From Betaproteobacteria bacterium (GTDB lineage Bacteria; Pseudomonadota; Gammaproteobacteria; Burkholderiales; Burkholderiaceae_C), in the NCBI GenBank assembly GCA_016704535.1, contig JADIZZ010000002.1, positions 496,001 to 560,000 on the forward strand: a DNA stretch of 64,000 bases, in the 5' to 3' direction. Position numbers and translations under genes: made by a program. Under the pieces are notes generated by a model. That model had not been told where the DNA came from, searched no databases, and worked only from the letters and a program-made list of their open reading frames with translations. This document shows positions 26,883 to 35,970 of this stretch, in pieces; position 1 is the stretch's first letter, and every line of letters starts with the position of its first letter.

Positions 26883-27890
26883 GTGTCCAACGCTGCCTCC
26901 TCATGCATCGCAACGCTGCTCCTGGTCCCGGTAGTGGCGTGCGCCCAGGCCGACGCGCCGGCTGCGGTGACGCCGCAGAGCGCAGCGCCCGCGGCTTCAG
27001 CAGCTTCAGCCGCGGCCGCGCCCGCTCCTGCCGCAGCCAACGAGGCTGCAGACGCCGCACGCAGATCGGTGCGGGCCATGGCGAACTGGCTGGCCCGCGG
27101 CGTCGACAGCTGGTTCGGCGACAAGCCCTTCGCGGATGGCGGCACGGTCACCGACGGCCGCTTCAGCGTCGGGCTGCTCAAGCGGCAGCGTGAAGCCACC
27201 GATGTCGACGTGCGCTTCAACGCGCGCTTCCGCCTGCCCAACATCGAGGAGCAGACCTACCTGTTCCTCGGCCGCGATGACCCGCGCGATGTGATCGCCG
27301 ACAAGCCGGCCCGCCTGTCGCGCCAGGAGCGTCTGCTGGCGCGAGAGAACGCTGAGCGCAGGTTCTTCGCCGGCATCGGGCGCTCGTTCACCGACACGCT
27401 CGACTTCCGTCTCGGCTTCCGTGGCGGCCTCAAGCTGTATGCCCAGGGGCGCTACAAGACGCAGTGGGAGATCGGAGAAGAGGGGCTGGTCGAATTCCGC
27501 CAGACCCTGTTCTGGTCGCAGGCCGATCGCGTCGGATCGACCACGGCCTTCTCCTACGAACACCTGCTGTCGCCGGTGCTGGCCACACGTTGGCTCAACT
27601 CGGCCACGGTCACGCAGGCGACGCGCAAGTTCGAGTGGTCGAGCCTGCTGGGTGTGTACCGGTCCTTCGGTGGCCAGCGGTTGCTGTCGCTGGAAGCGCT
27701 TGTCAGCGGCCTGCAGGGATCGGGCGTGCCCACCACCGACTACGGCCTGCAGACCCGCTGGGAACAGCCGGTCTACCGGGACTGGCTCCTGGGCGGCCTC
27801 GTCGTCGGCCACTTCTGGCCGCGCCAGGACGCCCAGACCGAGCGGCGCGGGGCATGGGCCGCTGGAGCCAGCCTGCTGATGAAGTTCTGA
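26883..27890 (+). CDS. Putative outer-membrane protein, unknown function
   Basis: A protein of 335 residues from GTG 26883 (or 349 from ATG 26841). A signal peptide (NAASSCIATLLLVPVVACAQA) is followed by an Ala/Pro-rich spacer, a short helical part and then alternating amphipathic strands rich in aromatic residues (LKLYAQGRYKTQWEIGEEGL, LFWSQADRVGSTTAFSYEHL). It ends in ASLLMKF, a C-terminal Phe as in BAM substrates. I infer a small beta-barrel. The family is not recognised. It overlaps nothing and is convergent with glcF, 22 bases apart. Confidence 0.65.
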   Translation: MSNAASSCIATLLLVPVVACAQADAPAAVTPQSAAPAASAASAAAAPAPAAANEAADAARRSVRAMANWLARGVDSWFGDKPFADGGTVTDGRFSVGLLKRQREATDVDVRFNARFRLPNIEEQTYLFLGRDDPRDVIADKPARLSRQERLLARENAERRFFAGIGRSFTDTLDFRLGFRGGLKLYAQGRYKTQWEIGEEGLVEFRQTLFWSQADRVGSTTAFSYEHLLSPVLATRWLNSATVTQATRKFEWSSLLGVYRSFGGQRLLSLEALVSGLQGSGVPTTDYGLQTRWEQPVYRDWLLGGLVVGHFWPRQDAQTERRGAWAAGASLLMKF

Positions 27891-27912
27891 CGCCGCCGGT
27901 GCCGCGGCAGCG

Positions 27913-29172
27913 TCAGCCGGCCAGCGCGTCGTCCAGCACCTCCACCCAGTGCCGCACCGGCGTGGACGTGCCGCTCTGCAGGTGCTGGATGCAGCCGATG
28001 TTGGCGCTGACGATGGCGTCCACCGGGTCTTGCACTGCGGGGGCTTCCAGGTGCCCGAGCTTGCGGTCGCGCAACTGCGTGGCCAGTTCGGGCTGCAGCA
28101 CGCTGTAGGTGCCGGCGCTGCCGCAGCACAGGTGGCTCTCGGCGCTGGCCAGGCGCACCTCGAAGCCCAGCGCGCGCAGGTGGGTTTCGACGCCGCCGCG
28201 CAGCTGCTGGCCGTGCTGCAGCGTGCACGGGGGATGGAAGGCCAGGCGCTTCGTCTTGATCTCGCGCAGCTTGCCCTGCAGCGCAGGCGCGATGTCGGGC
28301 AGCAGTTCGCTGATGTCGCGCGTGAGTGCACTCACCTTGCGCGCCTTCTCCGCGTAATCGGCGTCGTGCGCCAGCGCGTGGCCGTAGTCCTTCACCGCCA
28401 CGCCGCAGCCGCTGGCGTTCATCACGATGGCCTCGACGCGGCCCTCGCTCGTCAGCCCGTTGACCAGCGGCCACCAGGCGTCGATGTTGCGGCGCATGTC
28501 GGCCAGGCCGCCGGCGGCATCGTTCAGGTGCGTGCGAAGCGCGCCGCAGCAGCCGGCGCCATCGGCCACCAGGGTCTGGATGCCGGCGGCGTCGAGCACC
28601 CGCGCGGTGGCGCTGTTGACGTTGGGCATCATCGCCGGCTGCACGCAGCCCAGCAGCATCAGCACCTTGCGCTTGTGCGTGCGCGTCGGCCATTGCTGCG
28701 CACGTTTGCCGGCGGGGCCGGGCACCTTGTTCTTCAACGCCTGCGGGAGCAGCGGGCGCACCAGCTGGCCGACTTTCATCGCCGGGCCGAAGAGCGACGA
28801 TGTCAGCCCTTCCTTGAGCAACCAGCGCACGGCCTTCTCGCCCGCCGGGCGTTCGACGCGGGCCTCGACGATCTCGCGCCCGATGTCGACCAGGTGGCCG
28901 TACTGCACGCCGCTGGGGCAGGTGGTTTCACAGCTCCTGCAGGTGAGGCAGCGGTCCAGGTGCTGCTGCGTCTTGCGCGTGACGGGGGCGCCTTCCAGCA
29001 CCTGCTTCATCAGGTAGATGCGGCCGCGCGGGCTGTCGAGCTCGTCGCCCAGCAGCTGGTAGGTGGGGCAGGTGGCCGTGCAGAAGCCGCAGTGCACGCA
29101 CTTGCGCAGGATGGCCTCGGCGGCTTCGCCGTGGCGGGTGCCCTTGAATTCGGGTGCGAGCTTGGTTTGCAT
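27913..29172 (-). CDS. glcF: Glycolate oxidase iron-sulfur subunit
   Basis: A protein of 419 residues. Two 4Fe-4S motifs are near the N-terminus (CVHCGFCTATCP at 25-36, CLTCRSCETTCPSG around 75-88), then two CCG-domain repeats (GAGCCGALRTHLND and SHLCCGSAGTYSVL) typical of GlcF/LutA/HdrD-type proteins. With GlcD and GlcE it oxidises glycolate to glyoxylate and passes electrons to the quinone pool. It is the last gene of a six-gene minus-strand run, separated from glcE by a methyltransferase and lrgAB. Confidence 0.95.
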   Translation of the reverse strand: MQTKLAPEFKGTRHGEAAEAILRKCVHCGFCTATCPTYQLLGDELDSPRGRIYLMKQVLEGAPVTRKTQQHLDRCLTCRSCETTCPSGVQYGHLVDIGREIVEARVERPAGEKAVRWLLKEGLTSSLFGPAMKVGQLVRPLLPQALKNKVPGPAGKRAQQWPTRTHKRKVLMLLGCVQPAMMPNVNSATARVLDAAGIQTLVADGAGCCGALRTHLNDAAGGLADMRRNIDAWWPLVNGLTSEGRVEAIVMNASGCGVAVKDYGHALAHDADYAEKARKVSALTRDISELLPDIAPALQGKLREIKTKRLAFHPPCTLQHGQQLRGGVETHLRALGFEVRLASAESHLCCGSAGTYSVLQPELATQLRDRKLGHLEAPAVQDPVDAIVSANIGCIQHLQSGTSTPVRHWVEVLDDALAG

Positions 29173-29197
29173 GAAGTCGTGGGCGTGAAGGAACGGG

Positions 29198-29935
29198 TCA
29201 GGGCCGCAGGGCCGGCAACGCGCCGAGCAGCAGGGAAACGAAAGGCATCAGCAGCGAGGCCAGCAGCACCTGCAGGCCGAGCGCCAGTGCCGCGTAGGCG
29301 CCAGACGCCGGGTGCACCTGCATCGCGCGCGCGGCGCCGATGCCGTGAGAGACGGCGCCGAGGGCAAAACCACGCACCTCGGGCTGGCGGATGCGCAGCA
29401 GGTCGAACAGGGGCTTGGCCAGCAGCGCGCCGATCAAGCCGGTGAGCACCGCGAACACGGCGGCCAGCGCCGGGATGCCGCCGAGTTGCTGAGCGATGCC
29501 CATGGCCACCGGTGCCGTCACCGACTTCGGCGCCAGCGAGGCCAGCACCGGCAGCGGCAGCCCCAGCGCCCAGCCGACCAGCAGCGCGCTTCCCGCCGCG
29601 GCGCTGCCGCCGACGAGCGCCGCCGCCAGCACGGCCAGCCAGCGTCGGCGCAGTTCGGCGCGGCGCTGCCACAGCGGCCAGGCCAGGGCCACCACGGCGG
29701 GGCCGAGCAGGAAGTGGATGAATTGCGCACCGGAAAAGTAGGTCGGGTAGGGCGTGTCGGTCAGCGTCAGCAGCAAGGCCAGCGCCAGCACGGTCCAGAG
29801 CACCGGGTTGGCCCAGGGCGCCTGGTCGACGCGCTGGTACACGGCCTGGGCCAGAACGTACGTGGCCAGCGTGGCCGTGAGCCCGAACAGGGGCGTGGCC
29901 GAGAGGTAGACCCAGAGTTCGACGACGCTCTGCAT
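29198..29935 (-). CDS. lrgB: LrgB family membrane protein, candidate glycolate transporter subunit
   Basis: A protein of 245 residues with multiple transmembrane helices and LrgB signatures (GPAVVALAWPLWQR, PKSVTAPVAMGIAQQLGGIP, EVRGFALGAVSHGIGAARAM). LrgA/LrgB proteins were named for effects on autolysis, but the plant homologue PLGG1 carries glycolate and glycerate and the Bacillus pair is reported to move pyruvate. Its position between glycolate oxidase genes makes a glycolate or glyoxylate carrier role likely (inference). The start at 29935 lies 14 bases after the lrgA stop. Confidence 0.9.
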   Translation of the reverse strand: MQSVVELWVYLSATPLFGLTATLATYVLAQAVYQRVDQAPWANPVLWTVLALALLLTLTDTPYPTYFSGAQFIHFLLGPAVVALAWPLWQRRAELRRRWLAVLAAALVGGSAAAGSALLVGWALGLPLPVLASLAPKSVTAPVAMGIAQQLGGIPALAAVFAVLTGLIGALLAKPLFDLLRIRQPEVRGFALGAVSHGIGAARAMQVHPASGAYAALALGLQVLLASLLMPFVSLLLGALPALRP

Positions 29936-29949
29936 GGCCTGTGCCGCCT

Positions 29950-30330
29950 TCAGCCGTGCGACGACGAAGCGGCGGCTGCGCCGGGCGCCACCGTGGCCGG
30001 CAGCAATGCGCGCAGCGTCAGCGCCGTCATCACCAGGCCCACCACGGTCGACAGCAGCAGCACGGCCGCCAGGCGGCCGGCGTACTCGCCGATCACCGCC
30101 AGATGGGTGACGACGCCCACGCCCACCGGCACGAACAGCAGCGACAGGTGCGTGAGCAGCGCGTCGGCCGCGGCACCCACCGGCGCGCGCACGGCGGGCC
30201 AGGCCAGCAGCGCCAGCATCAGCAGCATGCCCAGCACCGGACCGGGCAGCGGCAGGTGTGCGCCGCGCGCGACCACTTCGCCGGCCGACTGGCACAGCAG
30301 CAGCAAGGCCAGGCCTCTCAGCGCGTCCAT
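29950..30330 (-). CDS. lrgA: LrgA/CidA family membrane protein
   Basis: A protein of 126 residues with four hydrophobic helices. LPLPGPVLGMLLMLALLAW and LLFVPVGVGVVTHLAVIG are LrgA/CidA marks. It forms a functional pair with LrgB next to it. The two are embedded in the glycolate oxidase run (gaps 24 and 14 bases), which argues for transport of a two-carbon acid rather than murein-hydrolase control. Confidence 0.9.
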   Translation of the reverse strand: MDALRGLALLLLCQSAGEVVARGAHLPLPGPVLGMLLMLALLAWPAVRAPVGAAADALLTHLSLLFVPVGVGVVTHLAVIGEYAGRLAAVLLLSTVVGLVMTALTLRALLPATVAPGAAAASSSHG

Positions 30331-30354
30331 GTGGTGGGTGAAGGACGGCCGGCT

Positions 30355-31017
30355 TCAGCGCAGGGCATACGACAGCTGCCAGTAATGCGTGTACTCCTGC
30401 CAGCGCAGGTCGTGGGCGCGTGGCCCCAGCATCGCGGCGGCCTGTTCGTGTGTCGGGAAGTTCTTCAGCACCTCGTGCTCACTGCCGTCGTCCAGCGTGC
30501 GCTGCTGGTAGGTGTTGCCGGCGGCATCGGTGCGAGAGATCGGCGTGCTGCTGGTCTGCACGTAGCTGTTGTCGAGGAAGACGACACGCGCACCCGGCGC
30601 CAGCCGCGCGTGCAGCAGCGCCAGCCAGCCGGGCAGGCGCTGCAGCGGCACGTGGCTCCACCAGCAGCCGGCGAAGGCGGCCGTGAACGGCCCTTTCGCC
30701 TCCGGCGCGTCCAGCCTGTAGGCATCGACGGTGGCGAAGCGCACGCCCGCCGGCAGCGCCTTGGCGCGCGCGAGAGCCATCGTCTCGGGGTTGAGGTCGG
30801 TGGCCAGCCAGGAGGTCGCATCGCGCGCCGCGTGGGGTGTCCACCAGCCGGTGCCGCAGGCGATCTCCAGCACGTCGCGGCCGGCGAACTCGACCGGCAG
30901 CGCGGCTTCCATCGCACGCAGGTCGACCTGCCGCTCGGGCTTGAAGTAGACACGCTCGTAATACGCCGCCCGCTGCACGTAGTACGCGGCCATGTCCTCG
31001 ACGATATCCTGGCCCAT
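30355..31017 (-). CDS. Class I SAM-dependent methyltransferase
   Basis: A protein of 220 residues from ATG 31017 (MGQDIVEDMAAYYVQRAAYY). Motif I VLEIACGTGWWT, the acidic D of LATDLNPETM and motif PFTAAFAGCWWSHVPLQRLP show a Rossmann methyltransferase. The substrate is unknown. It lies between glcE and lrgA with 19- and 24-base gaps on the same strand, so it is almost certainly co-transcribed with the glycolate genes. Its GWWTPHAA loop is Trp-rich compared with ubiquinone-type methyltransferases. Confidence 0.87.
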   Translation of the reverse strand: MGQDIVEDMAAYYVQRAAYYERVYFKPERQVDLRAMEAALPVEFAGRDVLEIACGTGWWTPHAARDATSWLATDLNPETMALARAKALPAGVRFATVDAYRLDAPEAKGPFTAAFAGCWWSHVPLQRLPGWLALLHARLAPGARVVFLDNSYVQTSSTPISRTDAAGNTYQQRTLDDGSEHEVLKNFPTHEQAAAMLGPRAHDLRWQEYTHYWQLSYALR

Positions 31018-31036
31018 GCGCGTGGCGGCGTGGTGT

Positions 31037-32152
31037 TCAGGCCGCGGGCAGCAGCCGGCCAGGGTTGAAGACGCCTGCGGGGTCGAAGGCCCGCTGCAGC
31101 TCACGCTGCAGGCGCGCCATCGCCGGCGTCTGCGGCGCAAAGGCACCGGCGCTCTTGTCGTGACCGCGAAAGAGCACGGCATGGCCACCGGCGTGCTGGG
31201 CCGCGTCGCGCAGCACGCTGGCAGGTGCCGTGGTGCAGATCCAGCGCTGCGCGCCGCCCCATTCCAGCAGCTGTTCGCCCGAGAGCTTCAGCGGCGCGGT
31301 GGTCGGCGGCACCGACAGGCGCCACAGGGCCGCGCCGCTGTCCACGGCCTTCGCGGCGCCGACGAAGAATTCGTCGCGGTGGTCGCGCAGGCCGTTCCAG
31401 AACGTGGCGGCCAGCGCAGCTTCGATGACCTCGCCGCCGATCTTCTCGTGCGCCGAGCGCACCGCGGCACCGGCGCCCGCAAGGCGCAGCACCAGCATGC
31501 CGTCCCACCAGGCGCTGGCGTTCAGCGGCAGCGGCTGGCCGCCCCATTCGTTGAGGCGGCGGATGGCCGCGGCCTGGTCGGCTTCCAGGCGCAGCGTCAG
31601 CGTGGCCGGCGGCATGGGCAGCACCTTCAGGCTGACTTCGCAGATCACGCCCAGCACGCCCATCGAACCGGCGAGCGAGCGTGACACGTCGTAGCCCGCG
31701 ACGTTCTTCATCACCGTGCCGCCGAAGGCCAGCAGTTCGGCGCGGCCGTTCAGCAGCTTGGCACCCAGCACGTAGTCGCGCACGCCGCCCACCGACACGC
31801 GCGCAGGGCCGGCCAGGCCGGCGGCGACCATGCCGCCCACGGTGCCGCGCAGCGGCACCCCGTCGCCATCACTGCCGCCTTCGCCAAAACGCGGCGGCTC
31901 GAAGGGCAGGCACTGGCCCTGGGCGGCCAAGGTGGCCTCCAACTCGGCCAGCGGGGTGCCGCCGCGCGCGGTGATCACCAGTTCGCTCGGCTCGTAACTG
32001 CTGATGCCGGCCAGCGCCCGCACGTGCAGCGGTTCGCCTGCCACCGGCCCGCCGTAGAAGGCCTTGGTGCCGCCACCGCGGATGTCGAGCACGCGCTTGT
32101 CGGCGCGGGCGGCCTGCACTTGTTCCACCAGGCGCTGCAGCGCGTCATCCAT
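31037..32152 (-). CDS. glcE: Glycolate oxidase FAD-binding subunit
   Basis: A protein of 371 residues. The PCMH-type FAD domain opens with VLDIRGGGTKAFYG and TARGGTPLAELEATLAAQGQ, with the flavin loop GTVGGMVAAGLAGPARVSVG and KNVAGYDVSRSLAGSMGVLG. It ends with FDPAGVFNPGRL, the GlcD/GlcE C-terminal cap. Its ATG follows the glcD stop directly (no gap), so translation is coupled. Confidence 0.95.
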   Translation of the reverse strand: MDDALQRLVEQVQAARADKRVLDIRGGGTKAFYGGPVAGEPLHVRALAGISSYEPSELVITARGGTPLAELEATLAAQGQCLPFEPPRFGEGGSDGDGVPLRGTVGGMVAAGLAGPARVSVGGVRDYVLGAKLLNGRAELLAFGGTVMKNVAGYDVSRSLAGSMGVLGVICEVSLKVLPMPPATLTLRLEADQAAAIRRLNEWGGQPLPLNASAWWDGMLVLRLAGAGAAVRSAHEKIGGEVIEAALAATFWNGLRDHRDEFFVGAAKAVDSGAALWRLSVPPTTAPLKLSGEQLLEWGGAQRWICTTAPASVLRDAAQHAGGHAVLFRGHDKSAGAFAPQTPAMARLQRELQRAFDPAGVFNPGRLLPAA

Positions 32153-33655
32153 TCAGAAGCGCTCCAGCTCGGGGAAGGGCAGCAGCCCCTTCTTGACGTG
32201 CATCTTTCCGTACTCGGCGCAGCGGTGCAGCGTCGGGATGACCTTGCCCGGGTTCAGCGTCTCGCCGGGGTCGAAGGCGCGCTTCAGCGCGAACATCTGC
32301 TCGCGCTCTTCCGGGCTGAACTGCACGCACATGCTGCTGAGCTTTTCGACGCCCACGCCGTGTTCGCCCGTGACGGTGCCGCCCATCGCCACGCTGGTCT
32401 CCAGGATGTCAGCGCCGAAGAGCTCGCAGCGGTGCATCTGGTCGGGGTCGTTGGCATCGAAGAGGATCAGCGGATGCAGATTACCGTCGCCGGCGTGGAA
32501 GACGTTGCAGCACTTCAGACCGTACTTCACTTCCATCGCCGAAATCGCCAGCAGGATGTCGGCCAGGCGTTTGCGCGGGATGGTGCTGTCCATGCACATG
32601 TAGTCGGGGCTGATGCGGCCGCTGGCGGGGAAGGCGTTCTTGCGCCCGCTCCAGAACTTCAGGCGCTGCGCTTCATCCTTGCTCACTTCCAGCCGCGTGG
32701 CGCCGCAGCCGGACAGCACGTCGAGCATGCGGTCGATCTCCTCGGCCACTTCCTCGGGTGTGCCGTCACTCTCGCACAGCAGGATCGCCACCGCGTCGAG
32801 GTCATAGCCGGCGTGAACGAAGTCTTCCACCGCGGCCGTCATCGGCTTGTCCATCATCTCCAGCCCGGCCGGGATGATGCCGGCGGCGATGATCTCGGCC
32901 ACCGCGTCGCCGGCTTTGCGGATGTCGTCGAAGCTGGCCATGATGCAGCGCGCCAGCTGCGGCTTGGGCACCAGCTTGACGGTGACCTCGGTGATCACGG
33001 CCAGCATGCCTTCGCTGCCGACAATCAGCGGCAGCAGGTCCAGGCCCGGCGTGTCCAGGGCCTCGCTGCCGAACTCGATCGCCTCGCCATCCACCGTGTA
33101 GCCACGCACGCGCAGCACGTTGTGCAGCGTCAGCCCGTATTTCAGGCAATGCACGCCGCCGCTGTTCTCGGCCACGTTGCCGCCGATGGTGCAGGCGATC
33201 TGGCTCGACGGGTCGGGCGCGTAGTACAGCCCGTGGGGTGCAGCGGCCTCGCTGATGGCCAGGTTGCGCACGCCGCATTGCACGGTGGCGGTACGCGCGG
33301 CGCGGTCGATCATCACGATCTTGTTGAACTTGGCCAGAGACAGCGTGACGCCCAGCTGGTGCGGCAGGGCACCGCCCGAGAGACCGGTGCCCGCGCCGCG
33401 TGCCACCACGGGCACCTGCAGGGCATGGCAGGCCTTCAGTACGGCAGCCACCTGGCCTTCGGTCTCGGGCAGCGCCACCAGCAAGGGCATCTGGCGGTAG
33501 GCGGTAAGGCCGTCGCATTCGTAGGGCACGGTGTCCTCGGCGTGCCACAGCAGCGCGTGCGCCGGCAGCAGCGGTGACAGCGCGGCCACCACCTGCGCCT
33601 GGCGTGCAGCGCGTTCGGCGGCGGCGATGGCGGGGGGTGTGGCGGGAGTGTTCAT
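32153..33655 (-). CDS. glcD: Glycolate oxidase FAD-linked subunit
   Basis: A protein of 500 residues from ATG 33655 (MNTPATPPAIAAAERAAR); codons upstream are not conserved. It has FAD-binding PVVARGAGTGLSGGALPHQ and IGGNVAENSGGVHCLKYGLT, and the catalytic/metal region CNVFHAGDGNLHP with GEHGVGVEK. It oxidises glycolate (also D-lactate) to glyoxylate. It is the first gene of the run glcD-glcE-methyltransferase-lrgA-lrgB-glcF. No GlcC-type regulator is adjacent. Confidence 0.96.
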   Translation of the reverse strand: MNTPATPPAIAAAERAARQAQVVAALSPLLPAHALLWHAEDTVPYECDGLTAYRQMPLLVALPETEGQVAAVLKACHALQVPVVARGAGTGLSGGALPHQLGVTLSLAKFNKIVMIDRAARTATVQCGVRNLAISEAAAPHGLYYAPDPSSQIACTIGGNVAENSGGVHCLKYGLTLHNVLRVRGYTVDGEAIEFGSEALDTPGLDLLPLIVGSEGMLAVITEVTVKLVPKPQLARCIMASFDDIRKAGDAVAEIIAAGIIPAGLEMMDKPMTAAVEDFVHAGYDLDAVAILLCESDGTPEEVAEEIDRMLDVLSGCGATRLEVSKDEAQRLKFWSGRKNAFPASGRISPDYMCMDSTIPRKRLADILLAISAMEVKYGLKCCNVFHAGDGNLHPLILFDANDPDQMHRCELFGADILETSVAMGGTVTGEHGVGVEKLSSMCVQFSPEEREQMFALKRAFDPGETLNPGKVIPTLHRCAEYGKMHVKKGLLPFPELERF

Positions 33656-33784
33656 CGCGTGCGGAATTCCGGTGGGGCGTAAGCGGACCAATCGCCGCTG
33701 CGTGCCTCGGCCTGACTGTACGCCGCACCCCGCTCATCTACAGGTCAGAACGGTTTTGACCTGGCTGGTGGTGATCGGCGGCCG

Positions 33785-35005
33785 TCAGGCCTCACCCGCA
33801 AACACCGTCAGTACCCCGGTGTAGCCATAGAGATGGTGACGGGCGATTTCGCCGGCGGCAAAGAAGCCTACCAGCGGGACGTCTTCGCCGCCGACTCCGC
33901 CGCCCAGCGCGTGCTGAATCATCTTCAGCTCGGCCGACGGCCCGCCGAAATGCGGGCCGCCGCGACCGGTGCAGCTGACGTAGATCGCACCCAGGATGCG
34001 CTGCGCGGCCGGTGCCATCCCCGCGGTGCCGTCGGCCAGGGTCGCTTCGGCCTGCGTCTCGAGTTCGTCGCGGATCTCGCTGCAGATGCGGACCAGGTCG
34101 CGGCGCGCGGCCTGCACGTCGCGTTGGCAGAACGCCAGGCGCATGCCGGGCTGCAGCACGTCGGCCACGGCAACGGCGTCGCGGCCGGGGTCCAGGCCCA
34201 CGAGGTGGCGCACGCGTGTGTCGGCGCCGAACTGCCCGGGCCGCGCCAGGGCCATGTCGGCGGCGTCGGTCAGGCCTACCAGCGTAGCGCGCAGGCGCGG
34301 CAGCGCGGCGCGCGGGTCATCCAGCGTGGGCAGGCCCAGGTCGCGCAGCAGGCAGGCCAGGGCGGGCTCGCCGTCGAGTTCGGTGACGATGTTGCGTTCG
34401 CAGGCCGTCACCTCGCGTGTCGGGCCGATGGGCTGCGAGCCCTGCGTGACGCGCGAGATCAGCGCCACTTCGCGCGTGAAGGCCACGCCCGAAAGTCCGC
34501 CCTGCCAGACGCCGTCGGCCAGGTGCACGGCAGCCGCGCGCGACGAGGCCAGGCCGCCGAAGAGGTAGCCGCTCTCGGTGCGGTCGCTCAGCTCGGTGAT
34601 CAGCTCCTGCAGGTCGGGCGTGGCCGGGTCGGCATGCACCAGCGCCGTAAAGGCTTCGATGCGCTGCAGCTTGTGCGCGCCCGAGAAGACCTCGAAGCGT
34701 CCGGCCGGTAGCGCCGCCAGCATCAGCGCCAGCGCCGGCTCGTCGATGTACTCGACGCCGCTGGCACACACGCCCACGCCCACGCTGCCCACCCAGGCCA
34801 CGCCGGGCCAGCGCTGGCGCAGTTCATCCAGCAGCGCTTGCGCGTGGGGTGCGAAATGATCGGTGAAGTAGGCGAAACCCAGCGTCAGCGGTCCGGCGCC
34901 GCTGAGCTCGTGCGCCGGTCGGCGTACCTCGATCTGCGCACCCGCCAGCGCCAAGGCGGCGCGCCAGTCGGGGTGCGTGGCGTGGCCGACGAGAAAGCCG
35001 GGCAT
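33785..35005 (-). CDS. FIST N/C domain signal-transduction protein
   Basis: A protein of 406 residues from ATG 35005 (MPGFLVGHATHPDWRAALAL). The N-terminal FIST domain (GVAWVGSVGVGVCASGVEYI, SGYLFGGLASSRAAAVHLAD, GLSGVAFT) is followed by the FIST_C domain (GAIYVSCTGRGGPHFGG, VGFFAAGEIARHH, YGYTGVLTVF). FIST proteins bind small ligands, perhaps amino acids, and feed signalling pathways; this stand-alone form has no output domain. It lies downstream of the phaM-like gene on the same strand. Confidence 0.88.
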   Translation of the reverse strand: MPGFLVGHATHPDWRAALALAGAQIEVRRPAHELSGAGPLTLGFAYFTDHFAPHAQALLDELRQRWPGVAWVGSVGVGVCASGVEYIDEPALALMLAALPAGRFEVFSGAHKLQRIEAFTALVHADPATPDLQELITELSDRTESGYLFGGLASSRAAAVHLADGVWQGGLSGVAFTREVALISRVTQGSQPIGPTREVTACERNIVTELDGEPALACLLRDLGLPTLDDPRAALPRLRATLVGLTDAADMALARPGQFGADTRVRHLVGLDPGRDAVAVADVLQPGMRLAFCQRDVQAARRDLVRICSEIRDELETQAEATLADGTAGMAPAAQRILGAIYVSCTGRGGPHFGGPSAELKMIQHALGGGVGGEDVPLVGFFAAGEIARHHLYGYTGVLTVFAGEA

Positions 35006-35040
35006 GGTATTGCCGTGCTGCGAGAGGCGGCCCGCGGTGC

Positions 35041-35763
35041 TCAGCCCGGGCGCTTGCGCGGTGTGGCCGTGCGCGCGGGCCTGGCCGTATTGGCGGGCGC
35101 CCGTGGCGTCTTCTTCTGGGCCTTGCCAGACGCCTTGTCGGGGGCGGCCCCAGCCGCGGCCGAGCTCGACGGCGCCACGGCACCCGCCAGGTGACGTGCA
35201 GCATCGGCGCCGCTGTCCTTCATGGCCTGAGCGGCGATGCCGGCGAACTGCTGCGTCAGCGCGCCCCACCATTGCATGGGGTCGATGGCTGTCGGCGCCT
35301 CGGTGGCCTTGCGCGCCTCGCCCTTCTTCTGCGGTGCCGGGGCGGGGGCGGCTGCCTCGGCACCGTCATCGTCGTCGTCGCCCTCGTCTTCTGCCGGCGC
35401 CGCGGCTGCGGCCGGCGCGGGCCATGATGGTGCTGCTGCAGGCGCAGCGGCTGGCGCACGGGCCTGCAGCGCGTTGCGCAGGTCGGCCAGCGGCAGGTTC
35501 ATGGTCTGCAGCGTCGACAGCGTCATGCGCTGCACTTCCAGCGCCTGCACCGTGGTGCCGAGCAGGCGCGCGTTCTGTTCCAGCAAGAACTGCACGGTCT
35601 TCAGTTCCTGGATGCGTTTGCCGATCTCCTCCGGGTCCAGCGTCGGTGCCACCCACTGCCCAAAGCCCTGGACGCCGGGCAGGCCGGCGCTGGCGCCCTT
35701 CATCAGGGTCTGCAGGAATTCGAAGCCCGGCACCATGCGGGCGAGATCGTTGGCTGTGCTCAT
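35041..35763 (-). CDS. phaM: PhaM-type polyhydroxyalkanoate granule regulatory protein
   Basis: A protein of 240 residues starting at ATG 35763. The N-terminal half is the PhaM signature: ARMVPGFEFLQTLMKGASAG, WVAPTLDPEEIGKRIQELKT and VQFLLEQNARLLGTTVQALE. The middle is Ala/Pro and Asp/Glu-rich, and the C-terminus is a basic Lys/Arg/Ala/Pro tail (QKKTPRAPANTARPARTATP), as in Ralstonia PhaM, which links PHB granules to DNA and activates PhaC. No phaC/phaZ gene is in the window. Confidence 0.87.
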   Translation of the reverse strand: MSTANDLARMVPGFEFLQTLMKGASAGLPGVQGFGQWVAPTLDPEEIGKRIQELKTVQFLLEQNARLLGTTVQALEVQRMTLSTLQTMNLPLADLRNALQARAPAAAPAAAPSWPAPAAAAAPAEDEGDDDDDGAEAAAPAPAPQKKGEARKATEAPTAIDPMQWWGALTQQFAGIAAQAMKDSGADAARHLAGAVAPSSSAAAGAAPDKASGKAQKKTPRAPANTARPARTATPRKRPG

Positions 35764-35970
35764 GTGGCATCTCCACGGCGCTGCGCGCGCGACGGCTACA
35801 TTGTGGGCCTGCACAGACCCCTTCGGCCAGCTCACCGTGCCAGGACGATGTCATCAGTGCCATGCCGCCGGCCGCCACGCTGCGCGGTCCTGCCACCACG
35901 CCGGGTTCGAGGGGCCCCTACACTGTGCACAACCCCTTTGGGCACTGTGGCCGCAGCGTGAAGATGGACG

